DNA of 64,000 bases from Clostridiales bacterium (GTDB taxonomy: Bacteria > Bacillota > Clostridia > Christensenellales > Borkfalkiaceae), in NCBI GenBank assembly GCA_003523255.1, contig DPGH01000002.1, positions 219,849 to 283,848 of the forward strand. The letters run 5' to 3'. Of this stretch, positions 1 through 9,779 are shown in pieces; position 1 is the stretch's first letter, and each line of letters starts with the position of its first letter. The notes beneath the pieces were generated by a model that did not search any database, was not told the DNA's origin, and saw only the letters and a list, made by a program, of their open reading frames with translations. The position numbers were made by a program, and so were the translations under genes.

Positions 1-317
1 CGAACGAAATTATCAAACCCCGCAAACTCCCAGAATTCTCTGCCGCCGACGACTTTATACTGCTTAAACGCAAGCAGTATAGAGTTGAAGTTTACGCAGA
101 TATAGAATATAAAGTATTGCAAAAGCGGCAGAGCCACGACGGAAAAATAGAATATAAGTTCCTTTTTCCGTGCGGAGCCCTTAACCTCTTTTTCGGGTTT
201 TCGACCTTTCGTTTTTGCATGCAGTTTAACCGATATATCGTAAAAGAAGTCGCTGATTTTGCGCATTCCTTTAGCGAACTTTCCCGGTTCTTTTTCAGCC
301 TTTTGCTTTTTTGCCAT
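1..317 (-). CDS. ABC sugar transporter permease, N-terminal part (runs off window)
   Basis: The first ~105 codons of an integral membrane permease are present; the rest lies beyond base 1. It begins with a basic cytoplasmic tail (MAKKQKAEKEPGKF), followed by a hydrophobic segment at about residues 53-75 (FYFSVVALPLLQYFIFYIC) and an AFKQYK stretch typical of MalF/UgpA-type permeases. It starts 21 bp after the stop of the solute-binding protein gene on the same strand, so it should import the ligand of that protein. The family call rests on the N-terminus and the context; the EAA loop is not in the window. Confidence 0.8.
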   Translation of the reverse strand, partial: MAKKQKAEKEPGKFAKGMRKISDFFYDISVKLHAKTKGRKPEKEVKGSARKKELIFYFSVVALPLLQYFIFYICVNFNSILLAFKQYKVVGGREFWEFAGFDNFV

Positions 318-338
318 GTCGTTACCTATAAAAATTTT

Positions 339-2051
339 TTAACCGATTTTGCGGAGCATGTTATTCCATACCGCGTTGTCTTTTGCGGTAAATCTGTTGT
401 ACAGTCCGTCGAAATATTCTTTAAGCGTTAAATCCGGATTATCCTTAAACGTAGTAACCGCGATGTGAGAAATCGTGTCGCCGTCTACGGAGTATTTACT
501 TGCGAAAACCCATTCGTATTTATGCATTTCGTCAAAGTTAGCCATAAAAAAGTCGTTTCTCGCGGCGGTATAAACCACGTTTTTCCTTTCACCCGCTTTG
601 TAAAAGTTGTAAAGCGAAAGTTCGTAATCGGTCATGCTCGCCTTTATATCGTCGTCGAGTTCGTAGTCAAACGGTCTCGGAGAAGCGGAATATTTGGTTT
701 GCAAACCCATGTTCGATTCGTTGTTAAAGAACATGAAAAAGTCTTTAACCGCGTCGAGCACGCCGCCCGATAAGCCCGTTTTAACGAACATAGCCGTGCT
801 GGAATCGGATACGATGGTGGTAGCCTTGCCGACGTCTTCTCTGCTGTATTTCGGAATGGGTAACACGCCGAAATGCCTGTCTGCTTTACCGCTTTGCTGC
901 GACTCGTAATTTTTGAAAATAGAAGTCGCTTCCGCCTCCCAGTAAGAGCCGTGCGCAAAACACATTATGGGACTTTCGGTAAAACGGCTGTTGATATACG
1001 TCGCCTGACTTAAAGTATGCGTTTCGCTGGGGAGGAACGAAGTGGAAGGCACCCATCTCGAAGCGTTTTCCGCAATCTTTTTCGCTACAGATAAGGCGCG
1101 ATATCTACCCTCCTGCCGCTGTACCATATAACCGTTTTGAAGGGTAATTGCGGTCGCGGGGAGGTAGGTTATGTTGCCGTTTGCGTCTACCTTGTCTATA
1201 AGCGTAGAATCCGTGCCGCCGTCAAAAGTATAACAACGTTTGGTATTCTCCACACCCTCGAAATCCGCCCAGAAATTTTGAAGCGCGTAGTCTATATGGA
1301 AATCGTACATACCAGACCAGGAAAGCGGCGTTACGCCCCTCATCGCGTCGAACCACAAATAAAGTTGCGCGTAAGTCTCAGGCAAACCGTCGTCGTCCGT
1401 ACCCTCTATTCCGTCAACGCCTTTCTGCTTTTTCTGCGCGGGCGATTTGACGAAAATAAGTTTTTCGTCCGTACTGCCTTCCGCAATGTAAAGTTTTTTG
1501 CTTTCGCAAAGGTCCTTGTCGTAAGTAAAAACTTCGGTCGCTTCGAACAGCGGTACGCAGTAAATCGAACCGTCGTCCTCGGTTACGTAATCTCTCCAGG
1601 ATGAGTACATTCTTTCTTTTATCGAAATGTCTTCCGCAAAGCGGCTCGCGCCGGGGGTAGAAGAAGTTTCCGTCATCCAGGGCGAAACGTCCATAACGTA
1701 TCCGCTGTTTTTAAGCATTTGCGGAAAAGTAAATTCCGTAAAGTAAATATAATTTTCGTTTACGGAAAGAGAGTTTACAAGTTCTTTACCGGTAGCGTCC
1801 GTTTTGGTAACGTTCGGCTCGAAATAAACTCCCGTTTTGCCATCTTCGTAATGCACGTCTTTAACCGCCTCGGTAAAACGCTTAATCGTTTCTTCTACGT
1901 ATTCGTTACCGTAACCGCAGTCGTAATTTTGATAAAAAATTATCGTTTTGTCGGTCGGAAGGTTTCTGCCGTCGCCGCCGCACCCGCAAAGCGCGGGTGC
2001 GGATATGGCTGCCGCCAGCAATAATGTTAAAATTTTTGTGCCTTTTTTCAT
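339..2051 (-). CDS. Extracellular solute-binding lipoprotein (family 1-like), ABC sugar importer
   Basis: This 570-residue protein has a lipoprotein signal: a basic start (MKKGTK), a hydrophobic core and Cys in ALCGC around residue 23. Its length, a mature region rich in aromatics (FYQNYDCGYGNEYVEE) and the permease gene directly downstream fit a large family-1 carbohydrate-binding protein that sits on the outer face of the membrane. It lies 29 bp downstream of the 856-residue secreted protein in the same operon. The substrate cannot be told from sequence; the neighbouring glycosidases suggest oligosaccharides. Confidence 0.87.
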   Translation of the reverse strand: MKKGTKILTLLLAAAISAPALCGCGGDGRNLPTDKTIIFYQNYDCGYGNEYVEETIKRFTEAVKDVHYEDGKTGVYFEPNVTKTDATGKELVNSLSVNENYIYFTEFTFPQMLKNSGYVMDVSPWMTETSSTPGASRFAEDISIKERMYSSWRDYVTEDDGSIYCVPLFEATEVFTYDKDLCESKKLYIAEGSTDEKLIFVKSPAQKKQKGVDGIEGTDDDGLPETYAQLYLWFDAMRGVTPLSWSGMYDFHIDYALQNFWADFEGVENTKRCYTFDGGTDSTLIDKVDANGNITYLPATAITLQNGYMVQRQEGRYRALSVAKKIAENASRWVPSTSFLPSETHTLSQATYINSRFTESPIMCFAHGSYWEAEATSIFKNYESQQSGKADRHFGVLPIPKYSREDVGKATTIVSDSSTAMFVKTGLSGGVLDAVKDFFMFFNNESNMGLQTKYSASPRPFDYELDDDIKASMTDYELSLYNFYKAGERKNVVYTAARNDFFMANFDEMHKYEWVFASKYSVDGDTISHIAVTTFKDNPDLTLKEYFDGLYNRFTAKDNAVWNNMLRKIG

Positions 2052-2080
2052 TTTAATTCCCTCTTTGTGAGTGTTTGTTT

Positions 2081-4651
2081 TTATTTTACGGTCAGTGCAA
2101 CACTGTCTATATAATAAGTGCCGTATGTTTCAATCGCTCTCGAAGAAATTCCGTTATAGCTTGTAAACGTCTCGCCAAAGGTATATTCTACATTGTTTAC
2201 ACCCGCATCCAAATGCTCTACGCTAAATGATTTCCATGAATTGTTTACAAAAATAGAACACTCCCAGTTATCTATCGCTATCTCGGTTTTTATAACGAAT
2301 GATACGGTATTATACGTTTTTGCAAGCCCGGTGGTTGAAGTCAAATACATCCAACCGTTTCCATTACATTTAACTTTTAACGAATATTTGCCGTCGTTTG
2401 CCCAGTCTTCGCTTACAGATGCAACCGCATCGCTTGCGGCTGTAGACGCTGTACTAAAGCCGTCGTTATCGTAACCGTAATAGTAGCCGCTTTCATGCGA
2501 TTCAAAGTCGGCGACAATGCTTTCGTCCCTTTCAAAAGGAGCGTCGAAAATTTTGCTTCCTGCGGAAATTAAGTCTATATAAGAAACGTCTTCGGTAAGC
2601 ACGGTCATTTGGATATCTTTAATCTGAGTGAAAGTGTTAGTCGACTTTATCGTGTACTTATGGATACCGGTTTTAATCGGCAAAGTCGCGTTAAACTTAC
2701 CGTTATCGGTATTGAAATATATCTGGAACGCGCCCTTAAAGTTGTCGTGTACGGCTGTCGAAGAAGTAAACAACCAGAACGACACGTAGTTGCAACTACC
2801 CGTTGCCGCTAAAGCCGTATCGAACTTAGGTCCGCACCACCAGTAATTGCCGGTAGCGGAAGAAATGCTCATCGACTTATAACCGTCAAGCGACCAGTCG
2901 CCCGATACCGCATTACAGTATTTACCACTTCGCGCATCGTATTGCTCTGTGAAAACAGCGGAATTTTCGCCTTCTTCAAACGACTCTCTTAACAAACCGT
3001 GGTCGCCGATAAGATAAACTCTCTTTTCGTATTCTAAATTAGCGGCGGTAACTTTTACCTTTATAATATAACTGGTTGCGGCGTTTACTGCGATAGTGTA
3101 TTTATCAGCCGCTTTGGCAACTTCGGTATAGGTGCCGTCCTCGTCTGCGACATCGTTTAATTCGATGTAACTTACGGTTACGTTTTCGGTAAGATTTTCG
3201 CTGCCGAAAACGGTGCTGTCCAACGCGGTTATATCGTAAGAAGTCGCTTTCGCATCGAGCGCGAGATTACCGTAAGAGCCGTTTACGGATATAGCGTTTT
3301 CGTACGAGAAATAGTCTATCGCGAATTCGCCTTCCGTTGCGGCGGTCGCGTATGCGTAAAATTGTTCGACGGTTTTCATCGGCTGACTTAAAACAAAGTA
3401 AATTTTGTTTACGCCCGCTTTGATTTCAACCGTGGCAAGTCCGTCTGTTCTTACGGTAGAAACCGACGACATACCACTTACCGCAATATTCATGGTAAAG
3501 TCTACGTCGGATTTAACGGTTAAAGAGAACGCGTCCGTAGCGTAAGGCAAAGCCTTTGCCGTTTCATACTTCCACCCGAAGCCTTTAGCAAGGTCGCCTT
3601 TAAAGTATGCGCTTTTAGTGCCGTCCCAAGACCAGGTTGCCGCTTTGTCGGTTGCGATAATGCCGTTATCTATAAGGGTAGCGTTAAACTCTCCAGCGTT
3701 TTCCGCGTCGAATATAATTCTCTCCGTATTGTCTTTTTCTATAACGGTATTGAGAACGGTGGAGCCGTCTAATTTAAGTATCGCGCTGCCGGTTCCCTCG
3801 TATGCGACTACTTTTTTGTAGCCCGCGGGTACGGTTGCGGTAACCGTTTCGTTATACTTGGTAACGGAAGCGGTCTTTTCCGCGGTTAAAGCGGCGTTTT
3901 CTTTAACGCCCGCTAAATCTACCACGCTGAAAGTTTCGGTATACTTTGCGGTTGCATCGGGGTTCAATTCGATAAACTTATCAAAGTAGCCTTTTACGGT
4001 ATCGTGTTCCGCGCCGGTAACGCCTTTAAGCAAAGCATTTTGCGAAACGGAAACCACCGAACGCACGTTTTTGGTTATATCCGCGTCCATAGCGGCAAAG
4101 TAGTAAGTAGCGGCGTCATTCTCCGAAGTAACTTTGATATAAGAACGCGCTATAAGCGGTACGTTAAGGTTTGCGTCTAATATCGTAACGATAGAACCGT
4201 TTATTTCGTAAAGGTTATCTTCTGCAAGAAATCTCGGCGTGCCGACCGCGTTGAGTATTTCGTGCTGGTCGTTCCTTTCGTCGTTTTTACCGACGTTTAC
4301 GCCATCGGCGTCTTTATAATAATAAGTATTGTTCGTGCCGAAGCATGCTTCTTCGCTTATCGCGCCGTAAGCCTTTTGATAAGCGGCGGGCATTATAAAC
4401 GTGCCGCTTTCAACGCTTTTTGCACCCGAGGTAAGCGTTTCGTATTCGCTTTTAGAAAGGGTCGCGGTAAAGCGAATACCGTTTTCGTCCGTGGCGGCGC
4501 CGTATTTAACGGACGCGCCTTCTTCCATCTTAAAAGTGCTTTCCGTATCCGCAAACGCTACGGGGCGCATGCACACGAAACCGAGCGCAAGTAAAAGCGC
4601 CGCTAAAATCGCTAATACGGAAACCGTACATCTTTTAAATAAAGTCTTCAT
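2081..4651 (-). CDS. Large secreted protein with carbohydrate-binding-like domains
   Basis: This is an 856-residue exported protein with an N-terminal signal peptide (about residues 1-34, cleavage likely after PVAFA) and no lipobox, LPXTG or SLH motif. Two C-terminal segments, near residues 553 and 712, follow the pattern F-E/D-x-E ... G ... D-W-x-x-D-G-K/Y-x-S-L/M, which recurs in the neighbouring 1658-residue lipoprotein and looks like a jelly-roll carbohydrate-binding fold. The ribosome binding site GGGAGG lies inside the small upstream ORF, so the two may be translationally coupled. No catalytic motif was recognised. A role in glycan capture at the cell surface is inferred from the operon partners. 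Confidence 0.7.
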   Translation of the reverse strand: MKTLFKRCTVSVLAILAALLLALGFVCMRPVAFADTESTFKMEEGASVKYGAATDENGIRFTATLSKSEYETLTSGAKSVESGTFIMPAAYQKAYGAISEEACFGTNNTYYYKDADGVNVGKNDERNDQHEILNAVGTPRFLAEDNLYEINGSIVTILDANLNVPLIARSYIKVTSENDAATYYFAAMDADITKNVRSVVSVSQNALLKGVTGAEHDTVKGYFDKFIELNPDATAKYTETFSVVDLAGVKENAALTAEKTASVTKYNETVTATVPAGYKKVVAYEGTGSAILKLDGSTVLNTVIEKDNTERIIFDAENAGEFNATLIDNGIIATDKAATWSWDGTKSAYFKGDLAKGFGWKYETAKALPYATDAFSLTVKSDVDFTMNIAVSGMSSVSTVRTDGLATVEIKAGVNKIYFVLSQPMKTVEQFYAYATAATEGEFAIDYFSYENAISVNGSYGNLALDAKATSYDITALDSTVFGSENLTENVTVSYIELNDVADEDGTYTEVAKAADKYTIAVNAATSYIIKVKVTAANLEYEKRVYLIGDHGLLRESFEEGENSAVFTEQYDARSGKYCNAVSGDWSLDGYKSMSISSATGNYWWCGPKFDTALAATGSCNYVSFWLFTSSTAVHDNFKGAFQIYFNTDNGKFNATLPIKTGIHKYTIKSTNTFTQIKDIQMTVLTEDVSYIDLISAGSKIFDAPFERDESIVADFESHESGYYYGYDNDGFSTASTAASDAVASVSEDWANDGKYSLKVKCNGNGWMYLTSTTGLAKTYNTVSFVIKTEIAIDNWECSIFVNNSWKSFSVEHLDAGVNNVEYTFGETFTSYNGISSRAIETYGTYYIDSVALTVK

Positions 4652-4760
4652 AATCTAATCCATCCTCCCAAATCATGTCTTTTACCGTGGGGTTACTAGT
4701 CCACAGTACGTCCCGGCTGCAACAGAAAATTTCTATTGTTGGCTTTTCATATTGTTTCAC
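4635..4760 (-). CDS. 41-residue peptide of unknown function between two secreted-protein genes
   Basis: A GTG start (MKQYEKPTIEIF...) follows AAGGAG by 8 nt and the frame stays open for 41 codons. It ends 17 nt inside the next gene, whose own RBS lies within it. The layout KQYEKPTIEIF-C-C-SRDVLWTSNP resembles the many short Clostridial hypothetical peptides that start with a YEKP-(V/I)-(E/K) box followed by D-V/I-x-T-S. That resemblance is from memory, and their function is unknown. Its position between two exported proteins in one transcript suggests a coupled or co-regulated role. Overlap and RBS support it; homology is unproven. Confidence 0.55.
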   Translation of the reverse strand: MKQYEKPTIEIFCCSRDVLWTSNPTVKDMIWEDGLDYEDFI

Positions 4761-4788
4761 AACACATTCTCCTTATATAATTTTTTTA

Positions 4789-7700
4789 TCAATACCTCTC
4801 GGTAAAGCGGTATTCGTCTACGTAGATGTAATAAGTTTTGCTTTGCTTCGCTCCGTTATTAACTACCTCGTATACCACTTCCGCCGTTCCGTATTTACTG
4901 AAAGTAACGGTATATTTACCGTCCGCCGCGGTTATTTCGGAATAATCGGTATCTCCGTACATTCTCCATTTAACCGTAACGGTTGCGCCGCGCGGGGCGG
5001 TAAGCCCCGCAAGTTCTACCTGCTCCCCTATTATCGCGGTTTTTTGTTGCGCCGCGGGTAAAATAAGTTCGTCGTATACAGCCGTAAGTCCGTCTAAGTA
5101 CAGGTCGCCGGTAAATTCGGCAGTGCCCGCCGCGCCGTTCGCGCGGAAGTCTATCTTGGTTATTTTGCTTATATACTTGTTAATCGTAAACGTGTATTTG
5201 TACGCGCCCGCTTTTAAGTCTATCGAAGCGGCTTTCCAGCCGGTGTCGTCGTTAAGATCTATCGTCCAGCCCTTAACCTCTACGGAGGCTTTTACCCATA
5301 TTTCAAACTTGTTGGTAGCGTATTCGAGGTTAATCGGGTTTGCCGAATAGTCGTACCCCGCCCACGAATTGTTAGTCGGGTGCATATGCAAAGAATATTT
5401 GCCGTTTGCAGACCAAGTATCGGTGGGGCCGCCTTCCCAGCACGTCGCGTTAATGGCGGTCGCAACGCCGTGATGATTGCCGTTTTCGTCCGTTTCAAAG
5501 TCGAATATGCTGTCAACCGTCCTTGCGTAAACCGCGTATTCTTTTTCCGCCTGGTTGTCTCCGGAATCTACCACGAGTTTAATAACGTAGTCGCCCTCCG
5601 TCGTAAAGGTTATAACGCAGTTGCCGTTTATAAACGTTGCGGTAGTCCAGTCCGCCGCGTCTTTCCTCTTATAAGTTGCGGTAACCGTAAGCCCCGCTTC
5701 CGTCGTCGGAAGCGCAATCGTAAGACTTGCTCCCGCTAAAACGCCCGTAGGCAAGGTTTGCCATTTTACCGTAAACTCCTGCACGTCTACCGTATATGCT
5801 TTGGTAAGCGTTACGCCGTTTATCGTTACTTCGTATAAGATTTCGCCGGTACCGACCGCGGTAAACGTTACGTTAAAGCCTTCTGCGGTTTTTTCGGCTA
5901 TGCTATAGGCGTCGTCGCCCGCGTTTTTGTATTTAACCACGGTTTCGGCACCCGCGACGGTTACGTTGCCGAGCGTAAGCGTTTTATTAACCGTAGCCAC
6001 GGTCGGAATATCGGTCGGGAAGTCTACGCTTAACGAGTATAGTCTTACCGCGTCTACGTAAATCGTGCCGAATTCGGGTTTAATGCGGAATATCACGTAT
6101 CCGTCGATGGTTTTTATCGCTTTAGGCAATTGCACGCCGTATTTATGTGCGCCCGAGTTAAGGTTTATAACGCCGCCCGTCGTTACGCCGCCGCCGCGAA
6201 GTTCAAACTCCCAGCCCGCTATCGCACGTTCGGTTTTTACGTAAAACTCTATAAAGTTGCACTCTTCGGCAAGAACTATCGATTTGCCGGTATCGCTGAA
6301 CTTAACGCCGCCCCAACTGTCCATCATCGGTACGATTTTAAGCGAGTACTCGCCGTCTGCCGACCATTCGTCGGAAATAGCGGTTTTAGAGGATCTCGGT
6401 TCGTACGGGTTAGAGTACCAACCGTGATGGTTGCCGTTTTCGTCCGTTTCAAAGTCCATAATAGTGTCGGCATCTCTTACAACGACGTTATATATTTTTT
6501 CGTCGCTCTTATCGCCGACGCTTGCCGTAAACCTTAATTCGTATTTACCGAAAGCGGTAAAGGTTATTTTGCCGTCCGTCGCAAGCGACCATTCTGCCGC
6601 GCCCTCTAATCTGTATTCTAACTTTTTATCCGTAACGAAGCCGTCTTCGAGTTCGGGCATCTTAAACGTGTACTCCGTATTAAGATTAAAGCCCGTTTGC
6701 ACGTTGAAAAATTTAACCGGTAAATCCGTTACTTTGAGCGTGCCGCTTTCTTCAAAAGTGAACTCGCCCACTTCTACCGTATATCTTAAATCGTATTCTC
6801 CCTTGGCAAGCGTAAGTTTAATGCCGTCCGAAGTAAATCTGTATTCGTTCGTTTCGCCGGAAGCGTCGGTAATTTCTACCCTGTAAACGGCGCCTTCTAT
6901 CTGTTTTTCGGTAAACGCCGCTTTGCTGTAAGAATTTATCACGGGTTTGGCAAGCGTAAACTCGGTTCCGCTCAGAATACTGCCGTTTTGCTCTTCTACC
7001 GATATATCGAGCAGATAATCAAACGATACGCTGTCAATATAATATCCTTCGCCGCGTTTTACCTGCCCGCCGAATTTTGTAAACCCGTTAAACTCTTTGG
7101 GTAGCGGAACCACGTACTTATGCGCGCCTTTTTTAATGCGGATATAAGTTTCGGACCAGCCTTTATCAGTCGTCAAAACGCCGATAGAGGTATCGCCGGA
7201 AGCGTCCTTATCCGAATACGCGTAGAAAATTACCGCGTTGCAGGTTTTATCGAGGGCAATTCCCTCCGGGAACACCATACCCGCAAAAATATCGAAATAT
7301 TTTCCGCTTTGCATAAACAGCGAATACTTACCGTCGTGCGACCAGTTAGAACTTATAACAGCACGATAATTCGGGTCGTAATCTTCGCCCGCGCCGAGGT
7401 ATGTGCCGTCCGCCATAAGTTCGTAGTCAAACGTTACGCCGCCCGCATGCACGTAAAAAGTCGTTTCGGCAAGTTCGCTTACAACGCCCTCTACGTAAAC
7501 GCTGTATTTAACGTCTACGTATGCGTTAGAGTAAACGATAAAGCCTCCGTCCGCGGGTATCCACTGCGTGCCGCCCTGCACTTTATAATACTTGTTCACT
7601 TTTACTTCTGAAGCGTGCGCCTCGTAAAGCGAGCCGGATATAACGGGGTCGGGTAAGTTTATGGTATCGCCGGCGTAGTAGTCCTCGGTCAGTTCAATTT

Positions 7701-9765
7701 CCGCGTAAAACTCTTTTTCGCTCGCGATTACGATTACGCTTTTGTCGTGGGTCGCGCCGAATACGTCGGTTACGGTATATACCAAAGTATACTCGCCTTC
7801 GGGGTCTTCTCCCGCATAAATGTCTATCGCTTCACCAACGGATAAACCGGTTTTAACAACCGTATCTCCCTTTTTAAGGACTGTATCGAGCGCGCCGATT
7901 GCTTTAAGATTAAAATTAACGACCTCGGGCACGACGAGGCTTTCGCCATAATTAAGCGTTACCACTCCCACGGAGTTATAAAATACTTCTTCCGCGGTTA
8001 TCGCCGTTTGATTGTAAAAGTTTATCGCGCCGACGTAAAAGTCTATATCGTACGCCTCGTTATTCTTAAACGATAAACCGTTTATGCTCGTTATTTCCGG
8101 ATTTTTAAGATAGCATTTTACCGCATTTACGCCTTTTGCGAGCGCGGCGTTGATATACACGGTTTTGCCGTCGTTTACTATCAGACCGAAAGTTACGTTT
8201 TCGTTTTTATCGGAGAACACCGAAAGTTCTACGTAATTAACGCCGGAAAGCGTTATTTTCTGATTAAACAACGCGGAGTTGACCGCGCCTGCTTTTACGC
8301 CGGAATATAACGTTGCGCATTCCGTGCCGAACACGTCGGCGGTTCTTTTCGTAAACGCTTCGCCGGTGGAAGTTTTAAAACTATAAATCGCGTCGCCCGC
8401 TATATCGAGTTCGTAAACGGGGTTCGGTTTTAACTCCGCGCCGACCTCGTTTCCGCCGGTAACCGCAGCAAAACTAACGCCGTTTATTTTAAGTTTTATT
8501 CTTTTATCAGAAGCCGCTTCAAACGAAAGACCCGTAATGCCTTTTGCGTTTTCCACGGGGATATATTTTACGTTTGCGCCGTTAATAAGCGAAATTTCGC
8601 CCACGCGGACTTTTGCCGCGCCGTAGTGCGCGTTTACGCCGAGCGTTACGTTTACGCTTTGCTCGTTGTATATATCGAGTTTAACCGAAGCGTAATCTTT
8701 TTCGGTTTTATATGCGTAGGCGGAACCCTTAAACGAAAACTCGTCGCTCCTCGCGCCGCTTTGCACGTATAATTCCCCGTTTATAAATTCGGCAACGCCT
8801 TCGCCTACTTTAACGGCGGAGGCAAACGCCGCGTTATTTCCCGAAATTATCGTGCCTTCCGTCAGCGCGTAAACGGTTGCCGTTACGCTCGTATCGTTGC
8901 CGCTTGCGTCTGTCGCGGTATAGGTTACCGTAAACGCGTCGCCCGCGCTTGCCGTAACTTTGCCGTCGGTAACGGTTTGTTCTTCGCCGTCCTTTTCTAC
9001 CGTATAGGTAAGTTCGCTATCAGAAAAGTCGTACACTCTCGGAAGCGGCAACGTTATTTTTCCGCCGATAACCCAGGTGAAAACGTTTTCGCTTATCGAT
9101 ATAACGGGGTCTTTGCCGTCTTTTACGCTTATAACGTAAGTGCAGGTAGCCGACTTGCCGCTTACGGTTTCCGCTTTGACGGTTATCGTGTAATCGCCCG
9201 TTTTGTCGAACAAGTAAGACTTAAAGCCCTCTTCGTTCGTAACGCTTAAACCCGCGCCTTCGATTTTTATCGCTTTAACCGTGAGAAACGCCGCAAGCGA
9301 TTGATTTTTGCAAACGACTTCCATCAGACTTAAATCTTCCTCGAAATCGTCGTACAATCCGCAATCGGCGGTAACGTTTTCGGGCGCGCGCGTTATCACG
9401 GGCGCATCCTTATCCGCAACGGTTACTTTAAATGTAAAAGTTTTCGTTTGCTCTTTAAACCGCGCGTCTACCGAATACACGTACAAGCCGTAATTCGCAG
9501 GGGTAAAACCGTAGTCCTCGTCAAGCAAAACGCGCTCGTTCATCGAGTTTTTAACCGAAACGCTTTCAACCGTAACGTCGCTCGGCACCACCATTTCAAG
9601 ACGATAGTATTCGCCGAGATCACCGCTCGCCTCGCTCGTAAACGTAATCGAGGGAAAATCTTTTCCCTGCTCCTCGCCGCAAGCGGTAAACACCGCCGCG
9701 CCAAACAACAGACACGCCGCGACTAAAAGCGTTTTCACCAAAAACAAAATCTTTTTACCGTTCAT
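4789..9765 (-). CDS. Giant multidomain surface lipoprotein, glycan-binding-like
   Basis: This 1658-residue protein has a lipoprotein signal peptide with lipobox FTAC (Cys near residue 29). The N-terminal third reads as tandem Ig-like (bacterial Ig / cadherin-like) beta domains, with phrases such as DKDAPVI and YTATDASGND. From about residue 777 on, a domain beginning F-D-x-E is found three times (near residues 777, 1083-1113 and 1417-1430); the last two start with FDFETDENGNHHG or its near copy and contain W-S-A-D/N-G-K/E-Y-S-L. Ig-like spacers separate them. The protein should extend from the cell surface and bind polysaccharide. It lies 14 bp after the MBL hydrolase gene in the same operon. 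No catalytic site was identified. Confidence 0.75.
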   Translation of the reverse strand: MNGKKILFLVKTLLVAACLLFGAAVFTACGEEQGKDFPSITFTSEASGDLGEYYRLEMVVPSDVTVESVSVKNSMNERVLLDEDYGFTPANYGLYVYSVDARFKEQTKTFTFKVTVADKDAPVITRAPENVTADCGLYDDFEEDLSLMEVVCKNQSLAAFLTVKAIKIEGAGLSVTNEEGFKSYLFDKTGDYTITVKAETVSGKSATCTYVISVKDGKDPVISISENVFTWVIGGKITLPLPRVYDFSDSELTYTVEKDGEEQTVTDGKVTASAGDAFTVTYTATDASGNDTSVTATVYALTEGTIISGNNAAFASAVKVGEGVAEFINGELYVQSGARSDEFSFKGSAYAYKTEKDYASVKLDIYNEQSVNVTLGVNAHYGAAKVRVGEISLINGANVKYIPVENAKGITGLSFEAASDKRIKLKINGVSFAAVTGGNEVGAELKPNPVYELDIAGDAIYSFKTSTGEAFTKRTADVFGTECATLYSGVKAGAVNSALFNQKITLSGVNYVELSVFSDKNENVTFGLIVNDGKTVYINAALAKGVNAVKCYLKNPEITSINGLSFKNNEAYDIDFYVGAINFYNQTAITAEEVFYNSVGVVTLNYGESLVVPEVVNFNLKAIGALDTVLKKGDTVVKTGLSVGEAIDIYAGEDPEGEYTLVYTVTDVFGATHDKSVIVIASEKEFYAEIELTEDYYAGDTINLPDPVISGSLYEAHASEVKVNKYYKVQGGTQWIPADGGFIVYSNAYVDVKYSVYVEGVVSELAETTFYVHAGGVTFDYELMADGTYLGAGEDYDPNYRAVISSNWSHDGKYSLFMQSGKYFDIFAGMVFPEGIALDKTCNAVIFYAYSDKDASGDTSIGVLTTDKGWSETYIRIKKGAHKYVVPLPKEFNGFTKFGGQVKRGEGYYIDSVSFDYLLDISVEEQNGSILSGTEFTLAKPVINSYSKAAFTEKQIEGAVYRVEITDASGETNEYRFTSDGIKLTLAKGEYDLRYTVEVGEFTFEESGTLKVTDLPVKFFNVQTGFNLNTEYTFKMPELEDGFVTDKKLEYRLEGAAEWSLATDGKITFTAFGKYELRFTASVGDKSDEKIYNVVVRDADTIMDFETDENGNHHGWYSNPYEPRSSKTAISDEWSADGEYSLKIVPMMDSWGGVKFSDTGKSIVLAEECNFIEFYVKTERAIAGWEFELRGGGVTTGGVINLNSGAHKYGVQLPKAIKTIDGYVIFRIKPEFGTIYVDAVRLYSLSVDFPTDIPTVATVNKTLTLGNVTVAGAETVVKYKNAGDDAYSIAEKTAEGFNVTFTAVGTGEILYEVTINGVTLTKAYTVDVQEFTVKWQTLPTGVLAGASLTIALPTTEAGLTVTATYKRKDAADWTTATFINGNCVITFTTEGDYVIKLVVDSGDNQAEKEYAVYARTVDSIFDFETDENGNHHGVATAINATCWEGGPTDTWSANGKYSLHMHPTNNSWAGYDYSANPINLEYATNKFEIWVKASVEVKGWTIDLNDDTGWKAASIDLKAGAYKYTFTINKYISKITKIDFRANGAAGTAEFTGDLYLDGLTAVYDELILPAAQQKTAIIGEQVELAGLTAPRGATVTVKWRMYGDTDYSEITAADGKYTVTFSKYGTAEVVYEVVNNGAKQSKTYYIYVDEYRFTERY

Positions 9766-9779
9766 TATTATCCTCCCCG

